Shown: piece after piece, positions 1 to 6,739 of the stretch
Numbering within the stretch: the first letter of the stretch is position 1
Layout of the letters: every line of letters begins with the position of its first letter
Assembly (NCBI GenBank): GCA_040004775.1
Contig: JBDUAD010000039.1
Coordinates: forward strand, 1 to 24,606
Direction of reading: 5' to 3'
DNA from: JALZBL01 sp040004775
Lineage (GTDB): Bacteria > Actinomycetota > Actinomycetes > Mycobacteriales > Jatrophihabitantaceae
DNA length: 24,606 nucleotides
Notes under the pieces: model-generated
The model's database searches: none
Told to the model about the DNA's origin: nothing
The model's input: only the letters and a program-made list of their open reading frames with translations
Translations under genes and position numbers: made by a program

Positions 1-47
1 CGGGCATCGGGGCGATGCCGTTCTCGACGGGCATCGGGGCGATGCCG
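1..47. repeat. Two copies of a 20-bp hairpin-forming repeat
   Basis: The same 20 bases occur at 1-20 and 28-47, separated by 7 bases. Each copy folds on itself: GGCATCG pairs with CGATGCC around a GGG loop (positions 3-19 and 30-46). The window begins exactly at a copy, so the array may continue to the left. It lies downstream of the minus-strand mutase subunit gene, so it could be part of a terminator or just an intergenic repeat. No coding sequence is visible in 1-96. Confidence 0.7.
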
Positions 48-61
48 CGCGGGCATGCAAC

Positions 62-80
62 CACGCCGTCGGCGGGCGTG
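62..80. terminator. Weak hairpin downstream of the B12-binding subunit gene
   Basis: CACGCC at 62-67 pairs with GGCGTG at 75-80 around a 7-base loop. It begins 17 bases after the stop codon of the minus-strand gene ending at 97. There is no T-run, as is common for actinobacterial terminators. The stem is short, so the terminator call is tentative. Confidence 0.3.
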
Positions 81-96
81 ATCGGGTGGGGCAGGC

Positions 97-564
97 TCAG
101 GGCGCGGCGGCGCTGCCTACGTTGTCCCGCACCCAGCCGACGATGGCGTCGGTCGGCGCGCCGGGGGTGAAGATCTTGGCCACGCCCAGCCGTTCGAGCT
201 CGGGCAGATCGGCCGCGGGGATGATGCCACCGCCGAAGACCACGACGTCGTCGGCGCCGCGCTCGCGCAGCAATTCGACCACCCGGGCGAACAGCGTCAT
301 GTGGGCGCCGGAGAGCACCGACAGCCCGACCGCGTCGGCGTCCTCCTGGATCACTGCTTCGACGATCTGTTCGGGCGTCTGATGCAGGCCCGTGTACACG
401 ACCTCCATCCCGGCGTCGCGCAGCGCCCGGGCGACGATCTTGGCGCCGCGGTCGTGACCGTCCAGGCCCGGCTTTCCGACCACGACCTTTATCCGTTCGT
501 CGGCGATCCGGGCGTCGGCGCCGGATGCCCGCGGAGGCGCACCGACCGATTCGTCCTCACGCAT
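97..564 (-). CDS. icmB: Acyl-CoA mutase small (B12-binding) subunit, IcmB-like
   Basis: This is a 155-residue stand-alone cobalamin-binding subunit of an adenosylcobalamin-dependent acyl-CoA mutase. It binds B12 base-off/His-on and pairs with a separate catalytic subunit to isomerise a CoA thioester, most likely isobutyryl-CoA/n-butyryl-CoA. The three family motifs are visible: DxHxxG at 35-40 (DGHDRG), SxL at 82-84 and GG at 111-113. After an unconserved 24-residue N-terminus the domain is full length. ATG at 564 has GAGG about 8 nt upstream. IcmB of Streptomyces also sits near pcrA and an M23 peptidase gene, which supports this identity over a methylmalonyl-CoA mutase fragment. No large subunit is in the window, so the substrate (isobutyryl-, methylmalonyl-, 2-hydroxyisobutyryl- or ethylmalonyl-CoA) is inferred only. 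Confidence 0.88.
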   Translation of the reverse strand: MREDESVGAPPRASGADARIADERIKVVVGKPGLDGHDRGAKIVARALRDAGMEVVYTGLHQTPEQIVEAVIQEDADAVGLSVLSGAHMTLFARVVELLRERGADDVVVFGGGIIPAADLPELERLGVAKIFTPGAPTDAIVGWVRDNVGSAAAP

Positions 565-734
565 GTCGTCGCCTCACGTCCTGGTGGTCCGGCACCGTTG
601 CCATCCCCCGTCCCCGCGATTCTGGCACCGCTCCCACCTTCGCGCCGGTGGCGTCGCGCGGCCTCGGGACGAGCCGAGCGGGCGGGTGACGATGTTCGCC
701 ACGCCGTCGACGGAAATTGCCTTCCCCGATGCCC

Positions 735-740
735 TAGGTT
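735..740 (+). promoter_or_regulatory. Possible -10 element (TAGGTT) for the M23 peptidase gene
   Basis: TAGGTT fits the actinobacterial TAnnnT -10 pattern and lies in a less GC-rich patch (712-750). No convincing -35 lies 16-19 nt upstream. If used, it would give a leader of about 140 nt before GTG 889. Confidence 0.25.
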
Positions 741-850
741 ACGGTTTGGTCTCAGCTCGGAAGGCCCCGGTGCAGGACGCGGATGCGTTGTCGCCGGCGG
801 TCGGCCCCCCACCCACGATCCGAGCGGGCGGACGATGACCGGTGATCCCG

Positions 851-884
851 GGCTTGTTCGCGCGCGCCTGAACGAGCCAGGAGA
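851..884 (+). promoter_or_regulatory. Hairpin abutting the ribosome binding site of the M23 peptidase gene
   Basis: Bases 851-859 (GGCTTGTTC) pair with 870-878 (GAACGAGCC) in a 9-bp stem with one G-U pair and a 10-base loop. The Shine-Dalgarno AGGAGA (879-884) follows immediately, 4 nt before GTG 889. The strong SD decides the start codon. The hairpin may influence ribosome access; that is inference. Confidence 0.4.
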
Positions 885-888
885 GCCT

Positions 889-2202
889 GTGAGTCGTCAC
901 GCTGCGCGCCCGGTCCGGGCGGTTCGTGACCCGCAGTTACCCCGCTCTCCAGGCCCCAGTCCACGCGCGCGGGGTCGCCGCCCGCTCGGTGAACGGGCGG
1001 TCTCGGCCGCTGAACTCATCGCCCGGCACCGGCTGCTCGAGGCCGCCGCCACCCTGCCCACGGCGCCACTGCCGGCGCTCGCGGTGACCGAGGCGACGCC
1101 CACGGTGGTGGCGGCCGCCGAGCTCATTGCCCGCCATCGCGGCGCACCCCCCACCGAAGCCGCCTCCCGCATCGATGCCGTGGACGCCCCGGTCGCCGCA
1201 AGGCAGGACGCCGCCTCCCGTCCGGCGACGGTGCCCTTCTCCGCCGCACTGGACCGTGCGCGGCGCGGCGCCGCTTCACCGGCTCGCGTTCGCCGCCCGG
1301 TTCCCCCCTCGTCGGGACGTCGCGGCGCCGCCCACCGCCCTGCCCCGGCACCGCGCGAGGTGCCGCTGCTCGCCGCCCTGCGCCCGGCCCGTCCCCTGGC
1401 CGTCGTCGTCCGTCCCGTGCTCGTGGCCGCCGCAGTCGTGGCCACGGTCACCGCAATGGACGTCCCCAGCGTCGGCCATCCGTCCAGCGTCGCCGCCGAC
1501 CCGCCCAACGCGGCCGGACCGGACGTCGTTGCCTCCGCCGCCGACGCCGCAGTCGGTGGCAACGACGGCGCGACCGACGCCGGCAGCGCGGTCGGCGGTC
1601 GCGTGCCGGTTTCGGGTACCCCCGGTCCGAGTGCTCCAACCGCGGGGTTCAGCAGGCCGAAGTCGGACACGCTGACGCCCGGCCGCACCGCGCCCACGCC
1701 CTCGGCCACCACCACCCGAATCTCGCGCGACCGGCGGACCAGCAAGCCCGCGCACAAGCCACTGATGAAGGCCGGCCAGACCGTCCCCGGCATCTGGGTG
1801 AAGCCCAACATCGGACCCGAGACGTCGTGCTTCTGCCTGCGCTGGGGAGTCATGCACGAGGGCATCGATCTGGCCGGCCCGCTGGGCTCGCCGATCCTGG
1901 CCGTGGGCGACGGCGTGGTCATCAACGCCGGACCGGCCGACGGTTTCGGCAACTGGGTGGTGATCCGGCATTCCAACGGCGACGTGTCGATCTACGGCCA
2001 CATGCAGTACTACTTCGTGTCGGTGGGCGAGCAGGTCAAGGCCGGCCAGCGCATCGCCCTTGTCGGCAACGAGGGCTACTCGACCGGGCCGCACCTGCAC
2101 TTCGAGATCCGCGGCGGTGGGTTCGACGGCCCGGCGATCGACCCGCAGCCGTGGCTCAAGGCCCGTGGTGTCAGCGTCGGCTCCTACGATCAGAACGGCT
2201 GA
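889..2202 (+). CDS. Membrane-anchored M23 (LytM-type) metallopeptidase
   Basis: The 437-residue protein ends in a peptidase family M23 domain (about 300-425), the zinc endopeptidase or LytM fold that cleaves, or regulates cleavage of, peptidoglycan cross-bridges. The zinc and catalytic motifs are complete: HxxxD (H323, D327), GHM (H371) and HLH (H402, H404), so it should be active. One membrane segment at about 169-190 follows a basic, Pro/Ala/Arg-rich N-terminus, so the C-terminal domain should be outside the membrane on a Ser/Thr/Pro linker (195-295). The N-terminal cytosolic part carries AAELIARHR twice (40-48, 76-84). GTG 889 is chosen for AGGAGA 4 nt upstream; ATG 835 in the same frame is the alternative. 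A glycosyltransferase gene follows 35 nt later on the same strand, probably co-transcribed. Confidence 0.88.
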   Translation: MSRHAARPVRAVRDPQLPRSPGPSPRARGRRPLGERAVSAAELIARHRLLEAAATLPTAPLPALAVTEATPTVVAAAELIARHRGAPPTEAASRIDAVDAPVAARQDAASRPATVPFSAALDRARRGAASPARVRRPVPPSSGRRGAAHRPAPAPREVPLLAALRPARPLAVVVRPVLVAAAVVATVTAMDVPSVGHPSSVAADPPNAAGPDVVASAADAAVGGNDGATDAGSAVGGRVPVSGTPGPSAPTAGFSRPKSDTLTPGRTAPTPSATTTRISRDRRTSKPAHKPLMKAGQTVPGIWVKPNIGPETSCFCLRWGVMHEGIDLAGPLGSPILAVGDGVVINAGPADGFGNWVVIRHSNGDVSIYGHMQYYFVSVGEQVKAGQRIALVGNEGYSTGPHLHFEIRGGGFDGPAIDPQPWLKARGVSVGSYDQNG

Positions 2203-2237
2203 TCCGCCAGGCCGCTGACGCAAGGGAGGGCGACCCG

Positions 2238-3527
2238 ATGACCACCACGGGAGTCCGAACCCCGCCGGTCCGCGCAGCCGTCGGCCTGCCTCCGCTACGA
2301 ATGCCGCCCGTGCTGGCGGGCACTGGCACCTCATCGGTCGTCTGGCTGTGGGTGATGCTGCGCTCGGTCACCCTCATGTCGCTCGTCGGCCTGGAGCACG
2401 ACGTCGTCGGCGATGTCGTCTACTACGGCCGGTCGCTGGCCGCCTGGTTCGACGGCGGCGCCATCTCCAACACCCTCATCGAGTACCCGCCACCGGTGCT
2501 GCTGCTCCTGCTGCCACCGTTCCTCATCGGCGGGCTCAACCAGATCGCCTTCGGCCTGCTGTTCGTCCTCGCCATGTTGGCCGTCGACGCCGGCTTCACC
2601 GCGCTGCTCTGGCGGGCCGACGGACGACGCCGCGGATCGGCGGTGGACTTCTGGCTGTGGTTCGTCCCCTGTGTCGGGCCGCTGGCCTACTTCCGCTTCG
2701 ATCTGGTGCCGGCGGCTCTGGCCGGAGCCGCCGTGCTCGCCGCCGTCCGCCGCCCGGCGCTGTGCGCGGTGCTCACCGCCACCGGCGCCGCGCTCAAGCT
2801 GTGGCCGGCCCTGATGTTGCCCATCTTCCTGCTGCGCCGGGGCGACCGGCGCCGCGTGCTGGTGGCCTTCGTCGCCGCCGGCGCGGTGTACTTGGGCGCC
2901 AGCCTGGCCGTGGCCGGCCTGGACCGCACGCTGTCCCCGTTGCGCTGGCAGTCCGTGCGCGGCCTGCAGATCGAGTCCATTCCCGCCACACCGCTGATGC
3001 TGGTGCGGGGGTTCAGCACGTCGCACTGGCATCTGCGAGTCAGCCGCTACAAGGCCTGGGAGATCTTCGGACCCGGCGTCGGATTCTTCGGTGGGGTGGC
3101 CAGCCTGCTCACGGTGGCCGGCCTGGTCCTGCTGGCCCTGCTGTGGTGGCGGGCCGACCGGGCGGTCGAGCCGGCGCCGGCCACGCTGGGCTGGATGCTG
3201 CTCACCACAGCTCTGGTGATCACGGTGACCAACAAGACCCTGAGCCCCCAGTACATCCTCTGGCTCGGCGGTCCGGTGGGCGGTCTGCTGTGCCGCAACG
3301 GGCGGGATCCGATGGTGCGACGGGCGGCCGGCCTGATACTGGTCACCGCGCTGTTGACCCAGTTGCTGTTCCCGATCCTGTACCACCAGCTGACCCACAA
3401 ACCGTTCATGGTCGTGCCGGCCACGCTGGTGCTCGTCGCCCGCAACGCCCTGCTGGTGTACCTGACCTGGATGGCGGCCCGGCAGGTGTGGGTGTTGAGC
3501 GCTCAGAGCTTGTCGAGCGAGGCGTAA
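2238..3527 (+). CDS. GT87-like polytopic membrane glycosyltransferase (DUF2029)
   Basis: This 429-residue integral membrane protein has about nine or ten hydrophobic segments. It resembles the GT87/DUF2029 family of GT-C transferases, which use polyprenyl-phosphate mannose (or arabinose) to extend envelope glycolipids or glycans outside the membrane. Supporting signs are an acidic first extracytoplasmic loop (HDVVGDVVYYGR), the EYPPP motif before helix 2 and SPQYILWL near the C-terminus. ATG 2238 has GGGAGGG at 2224-2230. It follows the M23 peptidase by 35 nt, which suggests an envelope operon. Its last 25 bases overlap the end of the convergent pcrA gene. The acceptor and sugar cannot be read from sequence. 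Confidence 0.82.
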   Translation: MTTTGVRTPPVRAAVGLPPLRMPPVLAGTGTSSVVWLWVMLRSVTLMSLVGLEHDVVGDVVYYGRSLAAWFDGGAISNTLIEYPPPVLLLLLPPFLIGGLNQIAFGLLFVLAMLAVDAGFTALLWRADGRRRGSAVDFWLWFVPCVGPLAYFRFDLVPAALAGAAVLAAVRRPALCAVLTATGAALKLWPALMLPIFLLRRGDRRRVLVAFVAAGAVYLGASLAVAGLDRTLSPLRWQSVRGLQIESIPATPLMLVRGFSTSHWHLRVSRYKAWEIFGPGVGFFGGVASLLTVAGLVLLALLWWRADRAVEPAPATLGWMLLTTALVITVTNKTLSPQYILWLGGPVGGLLCRNGRDPMVRRAAGLILVTALLTQLLFPILYHQLTHKPFMVVPATLVLVARNALLVYLTWMAARQVWVLSAQSLSSEA

Positions 3528-5950
3528 CGCAGGACGAGCCACTTGCGTCCCGGCGCCCCGAAGTCGATCTCGGCCTGCGCCTTCTCCCCCACTCCACGCA
3601 CGCCGACCACGGTGCCCAGCCCCCAGGTGTCGTGGGTGACTCGGTCGCCGACCTCGAGAACGGGAACGGCCCGATTACCGGCGCCGCCACGCAGCCCCCG
3701 GCCACTGCCCAGACGCGAGGCGGCCAGCGTCTCCTGGGCCGAGCGGCGCAGCGGCGCACGAAAGCCGTGGTCGGAGTAGGCACCGGATGCACGGTCGCCG
3801 TAACCGCCCGGGAACGGATCGTCGCCGTAGGCCGGGGCCGAGCGTCCGACCGCGCCGGTCCATTCGACCAGCTCGCCGGGGATCTCGTCGAGGAAGCGCG
3901 ACGGCGGGTTCCACGCCGGCTGGCCCCACGACGAGCGGCTCAGCGCCCGGGACAGGTACAGCCGCTCTCGGGCTCGCGTGATCCCGACGTAGGCCAGGCG
4001 CCGCTCCTCCTCGAGCTCGTCCGGTTCGCTCATCGTGCGCAGGTGGGGGAAGACGCCGTCCTCCATCCCGACCAGGAAGACGACCGGGAACTCCAGGCCC
4101 TTGGCCGTGTGCAGCGTCATGAGGGTGACCACGCCGCCCGACGCGTCGGGCACGGAATCGGCGTCGGCAACCAGCGAGACCTGCTCGAGGAACTCGTCCA
4201 GGGTGTCACCGGAGCCGCCGTCGGCGCGCTGTTCCTCGAACTCGCGGGCCACCGAGACCAGCTCGCGCACGTTGTCCACGCGGCCTTCGTCCTGCGGATC
4301 GCGCGACGCCTCGAGCTCGGCCAGATAGCCGCTGCGGTCGAGGATGGCCTCGATCACCGCGCTGGGGGTGGCGTCCGGTCCGGCCGCCACAACTCGCAGC
4401 TCGGTGATCATTTCCGTGAACCCGCGGATGGCCGTCACCGACCGGGGGTTGATGCCCGGCGCCTGGTCGGCCACCTCGATGGCGTCGGCGAACGACATCC
4501 GCTCGCGTTCGGCGAAGGCCTGGATCACGGCCTCGGCCCGGTCGCCGATGCCGCGGCGGGGGGTGTTGAGGATCCGCCGCAGGCTGACCAGGTCGGTGGG
4601 GTTGGCCACCAGGCGCAGGTAGGCCAGCACGTCACGGACCTCGCGGCGTTCGTAGAAGCGCACCCCGCCAACGACTTTGTAGGGCAACCCGACCCGGATG
4701 AACACCTCCTCGAACACGCGCGACTGGGCGTTGGTGCGGTAGAAGACCGCGACGTCGGACGGCGTCACGGTCCCGGCGTCGGCCAGCTCGTCAATCCGCT
4801 GGGCCACCCAGGCCGCTTCGTCGTGTTCGTTCTCGGCGACGTAGCCGGCGATCTTGGCGCCCGCGCCGGCGTCGGACCAGAGGTTTTTCGGGCGCCGCTC
4901 GGTGTTGCGGGCGATGACCGCGTTGGCCGCAGTGAGGATGTTCTGCGTCGAGCGGTAGTTCTGCTCCAGCAGGATCGTGCGGGCGTCGGGATAGTCGCGC
5001 TCGAACTCGAGGATGTTTCGGATCGTTGCCCCGCGAAAGGCATAGATCGACTGGTCGGCGTCGCCGACCACACACAGTTCGGCCGGTGGCACCGTCCCAC
5101 CCTCGACCGCGGCGGTGAGCTCGCGCACCAGCACGTACTGGGCGTGGTTGGTGTCCTGGTATTCGTCGACCAGAACGTGGCGGAACCGGCGCCGGTAATG
5201 CTCCGTGACGCCCGGATGGCCCTGCAGCAGCTCTACGGTGCGGCTGATCAGGTCATCGAAGTCCAGCGCGTGGGCCTCGGTCAACCGCCGCTGATACAGC
5301 GTGTAGGCCTCGGCCAGCACCTTGTCCGGCGCCGACACCGCCTGCTCGCTCCACGCCGCCGGCGTGACCAGCTCGTTCTTCAGATTGCTGATCCGGGCGG
5401 TCAGCGCGCGCGCGGGATAGCGCTTGGGATCCAGGTCGAGGTCGCGACCGACCAGCGTCATCAGTCGACGCGAGTCGTCGGCGTCGTAGATGGAAAACGA
5501 CGACCGTAGGTCGAGCGCCTTGCCCTCCGCCCGCAGGATCCGCACGCACATGGAGTGGAAGGTCGACACCCACATCGCCCGAGCCGGCGGCCCGACGAGC
5601 GCGGCCACGCGGTCGCGCATCTCGCCGGCGGCCTTGTTCGTGAACGTGATGGCGAGAATCTCGCCCGGGCGGACATCGCGCTCGGCCATGAGATAGCCGA
5701 TTCGGTGGGTCAGCACGCGGGTCTTGCCCGATCCGGCCCCGGCCACGATCAGTAGCGGCGAGCCGCTGTGAACCACCGCCGCCCGCTGCTGCGGGTTCAA
5801 CTCGGCCAGCAGCCGGTCGGGGTCCACCGCGATCCGCGCGCTGCGCGGGGACGTCGTCGGAGTGGACTCGCCCGGCGGCGGTGCGGCCGATCCAGCCCCG
5901 TCAAGGGCCTCCAGATGTCCGGCGAACCGCGCGGCGGCATCGGAACTCAT
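3503..5950 (-). CDS. pcrA: ATP-dependent DNA helicase PcrA/UvrD1
   Basis: This is an 815-residue superfamily 1A 3'-5' helicase acting in nucleotide excision repair, replication restart and removal of recombinase filaments. All motifs are intact: the Q motif (LNPQQRAAV, about 51-59), Walker A GAGSGKTR at 71-78, Ia (ITFTNKAAGEM), II (DEYQDTN), III (GDADQSIYAFRG), IV (QNYRST), V (TLHTAKGLEF) and VI (AYVGITRAR). The C-terminal tail ends in the SH3/Tudor-like fold (GDRVTHDTWGLGTVVGV to LRYASLDKL) that binds RNA polymerase in PcrA/UvrD1. The length is normal for the actinobacterial family, with an added 45-residue low-complexity N-terminus. ATG 5950 has no clear Shine-Dalgarno, but TAGGCT lies 9 nt upstream, so the mRNA may have almost no leader. 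The gene is divergent from the aroQ unit and overlaps the GT87 gene tail to tail. Confidence 0.97.
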   Translation of the reverse strand: MSSDAAARFAGHLEALDGAGSAAPPPGESTPTTSPRSARIAVDPDRLLAELNPQQRAAVVHSGSPLLIVAGAGSGKTRVLTHRIGYLMAERDVRPGEILAITFTNKAAGEMRDRVAALVGPPARAMWVSTFHSMCVRILRAEGKALDLRSSFSIYDADDSRRLMTLVGRDLDLDPKRYPARALTARISNLKNELVTPAAWSEQAVSAPDKVLAEAYTLYQRRLTEAHALDFDDLISRTVELLQGHPGVTEHYRRRFRHVLVDEYQDTNHAQYVLVRELTAAVEGGTVPPAELCVVGDADQSIYAFRGATIRNILEFERDYPDARTILLEQNYRSTQNILTAANAVIARNTERRPKNLWSDAGAGAKIAGYVAENEHDEAAWVAQRIDELADAGTVTPSDVAVFYRTNAQSRVFEEVFIRVGLPYKVVGGVRFYERREVRDVLAYLRLVANPTDLVSLRRILNTPRRGIGDRAEAVIQAFAERERMSFADAIEVADQAPGINPRSVTAIRGFTEMITELRVVAAGPDATPSAVIEAILDRSGYLAELEASRDPQDEGRVDNVRELVSVAREFEEQRADGGSGDTLDEFLEQVSLVADADSVPDASGGVVTLMTLHTAKGLEFPVVFLVGMEDGVFPHLRTMSEPDELEEERRLAYVGITRARERLYLSRALSRSSWGQPAWNPPSRFLDEIPGELVEWTGAVGRSAPAYGDDPFPGGYGDRASGAYSDHGFRAPLRRSAQETLAASRLGSGRGLRGGAGNRAVPVLEVGDRVTHDTWGLGTVVGVRGVGEKAQAEIDFGAPGRKWLVLRYASLDKL

Positions 5951-5959
5951 GACCGGTCC

Positions 5960-5965
5960 AGCCTA
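5960..5965 (-). promoter_or_regulatory. Possible -10 element of pcrA (TAGGCT)
   Basis: TAGGCT on the minus strand lies 9 nt before the pcrA ATG. A start 6-7 nt downstream of it would leave a leader of only a few bases. No good -35 is visible. Confidence 0.35.
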
Positions 5966-6040
5966 CGGCGCCGGACCGACCGTCCCCGCTTGTAAGCCGC
6001 CGTCAGCGGGCGCCCGAACGGCACCGTTCCCTATCAACGC

Positions 6041-6089
6041 AGGTCTACACCGAGGTGCACACGAGCCGTGCCTACCTTCGTGTACACCT
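6041..6089. promoter_or_regulatory. Three-copy operator-like motif AGGTSYACAC upstream of the aroQ leader
   Basis: AGGTCTACAC (6041-6050, plus), AGGTGCACAC (6053-6062, plus) and AGGTGTACAC (6080-6089, minus) share one 10-bp consensus. The second and third form a 12-base inverted repeat with one mismatch (6053-6064 against 6078-6089). They lie between the divergent pcrA and aroQ units, about 75 bp upstream of the leader promoter. I read this as a candidate binding site for an unknown regulator. Confidence 0.5.
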
Positions 6090-6164
6090 GTCGAACGCGA
6101 CCGCCGGTTGCCACCAGCGGCCACGGGAGACGTCCCATGTCGCGGGACAGTCGTCCCAAGGGAG

Positions 6165-6194
6165 TTGCCGTCCGTCCGGACGCCGTGCCAGCAT
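6165..6194 (+). promoter_or_regulatory. Promoter of the aroQ leader
   Basis: TTGCCG (-35, 6165-6170) and CAGCAT (-10, 6189-6194) are 18 nt apart. The expected start, about 7 nt downstream, falls on GTG 6201 of the leader peptide, so the transcript would be leaderless. No Shine-Dalgarno precedes that GTG, which agrees. Confidence 0.55.
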
Positions 6195-6200
6195 CGTCGC

Positions 6201-6263
6201 GTGCACAACGACGGCCGATTTTTCTACGGGTACCGCAGCGCGGTCCCCGTCGTTGCCGTCTGA
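6201..6263 (+). CDS. Aromatic leader peptide of the aroQ attenuator
   Basis: This 20-codon ORF (GTG 6201, TGA 6261-6263) encodes a peptide with Phe-Phe-Tyr-Gly-Tyr at residues 7-11, four aromatic codons in five, directly upstream of the chorismate mutase gene. A strong hairpin starts 14 nt after its stop. Chorismate mutase commits chorismate to Phe and Tyr, so ribosome stalling at these codons when Phe- or Tyr-tRNA is scarce would be a logical signal. A 9-bp stem (6206-6214 with 6247-6255) encloses the aromatic codons and may be the pause structure. An alternative in-frame GTG lies at 6186. It is a sensor rather than a functional protein. The role is inferred from arrangement and codon content. 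Confidence 0.65.
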   Translation: MHNDGRFFYGYRSAVPVVAV

Positions 6264-6277
6264 TCCCAGACCCAACC

Positions 6278-6307
6278 AACGCCCCGGACCGTAACGGCCG
6301 GGGCGTT
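6278..6307 (+). terminator. Attenuator hairpin in the aroQ leader
   Basis: AACGCCCCGG (6278-6287) pairs perfectly with CCGGGGCGTT (6298-6307). The loop adds CCG/CGG around TAA after one bulged A, giving about 13 bp in total. GTT and a T-interspersed tract (6306-6314) follow. The upstream segment CGGTCC (6241-6246) is complementary to GGACCG (6286-6291) inside the hairpin, so an alternative antiterminator pairing is possible. The hairpin lies between the leader peptide and aroQ and is predicted to stop transcription when Phe and Tyr are plentiful. Confidence 0.6.
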
Positions 6308-6358
6308 CGTGTGTGCCGGTCGGATTGCTTCGCGGGACCTCACTCGAAAGAGGACGAC

Positions 6359-6679
6359 GTGCCTACCGTGACCGAAAACGACAAGATCACACCTGCGACT
6401 GTCCCGCAGGCTCCGGCGACCGATCCGGTCGCCGCTGCGGCACAGATCATCGAGACCCTTCGCGGCGGCATCGACACGCTCGACGCCGAGATCGCCCGCC
6501 TCGTGGCCGAGCGGGCCCACCTCTCGGTGCAGATCCAGGCCGCCCGCGTCAACGCCGGAGGAACCCGCGTCGAGCTCGGCCGCGAGCGGGTCATCCGCGA
6601 GCACTACCGGGCCGCTCTGGGCCACGACGGACCCAACCTGGCCGAGGCCGTGTTGCGGGTGTGCCGCGGCACGAGATGA
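6359..6679 (+). CDS. aroQ: Chorismate mutase, AroQ class, small intracellular type
   Basis: This 106-residue protein converts chorismate to prephenate, the first step towards Phe and Tyr. From residue 28 on it resembles the Mycobacterium tuberculosis intracellular enzyme Rv0948c. It has the LRGGIDTLDAEIARLVAERAH helix, then AARVNAGGTR and a RERVIREHY helix, with the conserved basic residues R35, R63, R70 and R75 in plausible active-site positions. Enzymes of this type are weak alone and are activated by binding DAHP synthase through their C-terminus; here that tail is short (VCRGTR). There is no signal peptide, and the first 27 residues are an unconserved Thr/Pro/Ala tail. GTG 6359 is preceded by GAAAGAGG; GTG 6368 is the alternative. 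The upstream leader peptide and hairpin suggest attenuation by aromatic amino acids. Confidence 0.9.
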   Translation: MPTVTENDKITPATVPQAPATDPVAAAAQIIETLRGGIDTLDAEIARLVAERAHLSVQIQAARVNAGGTRVELGRERVIREHYRAALGHDGPNLAEAVLRVCRGTR

Positions 6680-6692
6680 ACTGCGGCACGAG
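6666..6692 (+). repeat. Short direct repeat spanning the aroQ stop
   Basis: GCGGCACGAG occurs at 6666-6675 and 6683-6692, period 17. Each copy is followed by NTGA; the first TGA is the aroQ stop codon (6677-6679). Confidence 0.6.
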
Positions 6693-6739
6693 CTGACCAC
6701 GTGAACAATGGGCCGGTGGCCGGAACCGTCAGGGACGAC

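Larger units (their letters stand above)
565..888. other. Intergenic region between divergent icmB and M23 peptidase genes
   Basis: This 324-base gap must hold the promoters of both divergent genes. I see a -10-like TAGGTT at 735-740 (plus) and a hairpin touching the peptidase ribosome binding site at 851-878. An in-frame ATG at 835 could extend the peptidase but has only a weak ribosome site. I looked for the conserved segments of the c-di-AMP (ydaO) riboswitch, which can precede actinobacterial cell-wall hydrolase genes, and did not find them. Confidence 0.5.

Noticed and set aside
565..888. A c-di-AMP (ydaO) riboswitch ahead of the M23 peptidase
   Set aside because: The conserved segments of that riboswitch as I remember them are absent; only a simple hairpin near the ribosome site is seen.
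897..2334. Long minus-strand frames opposite the M23 peptidase gene
   Set aside because: Low-complexity Ala/Gly/Arg translations with no start context or motifs; the plus-strand frame has complete zinc motifs.
2348..5509. A 1053-codon open frame on the plus strand
   Set aside because: It runs out of frame through the GT87 gene and antisense to pcrA, both clearly supported by conserved motifs. The translation is Arg/Gly/His-rich with no motif; it is a by-product of high GC.
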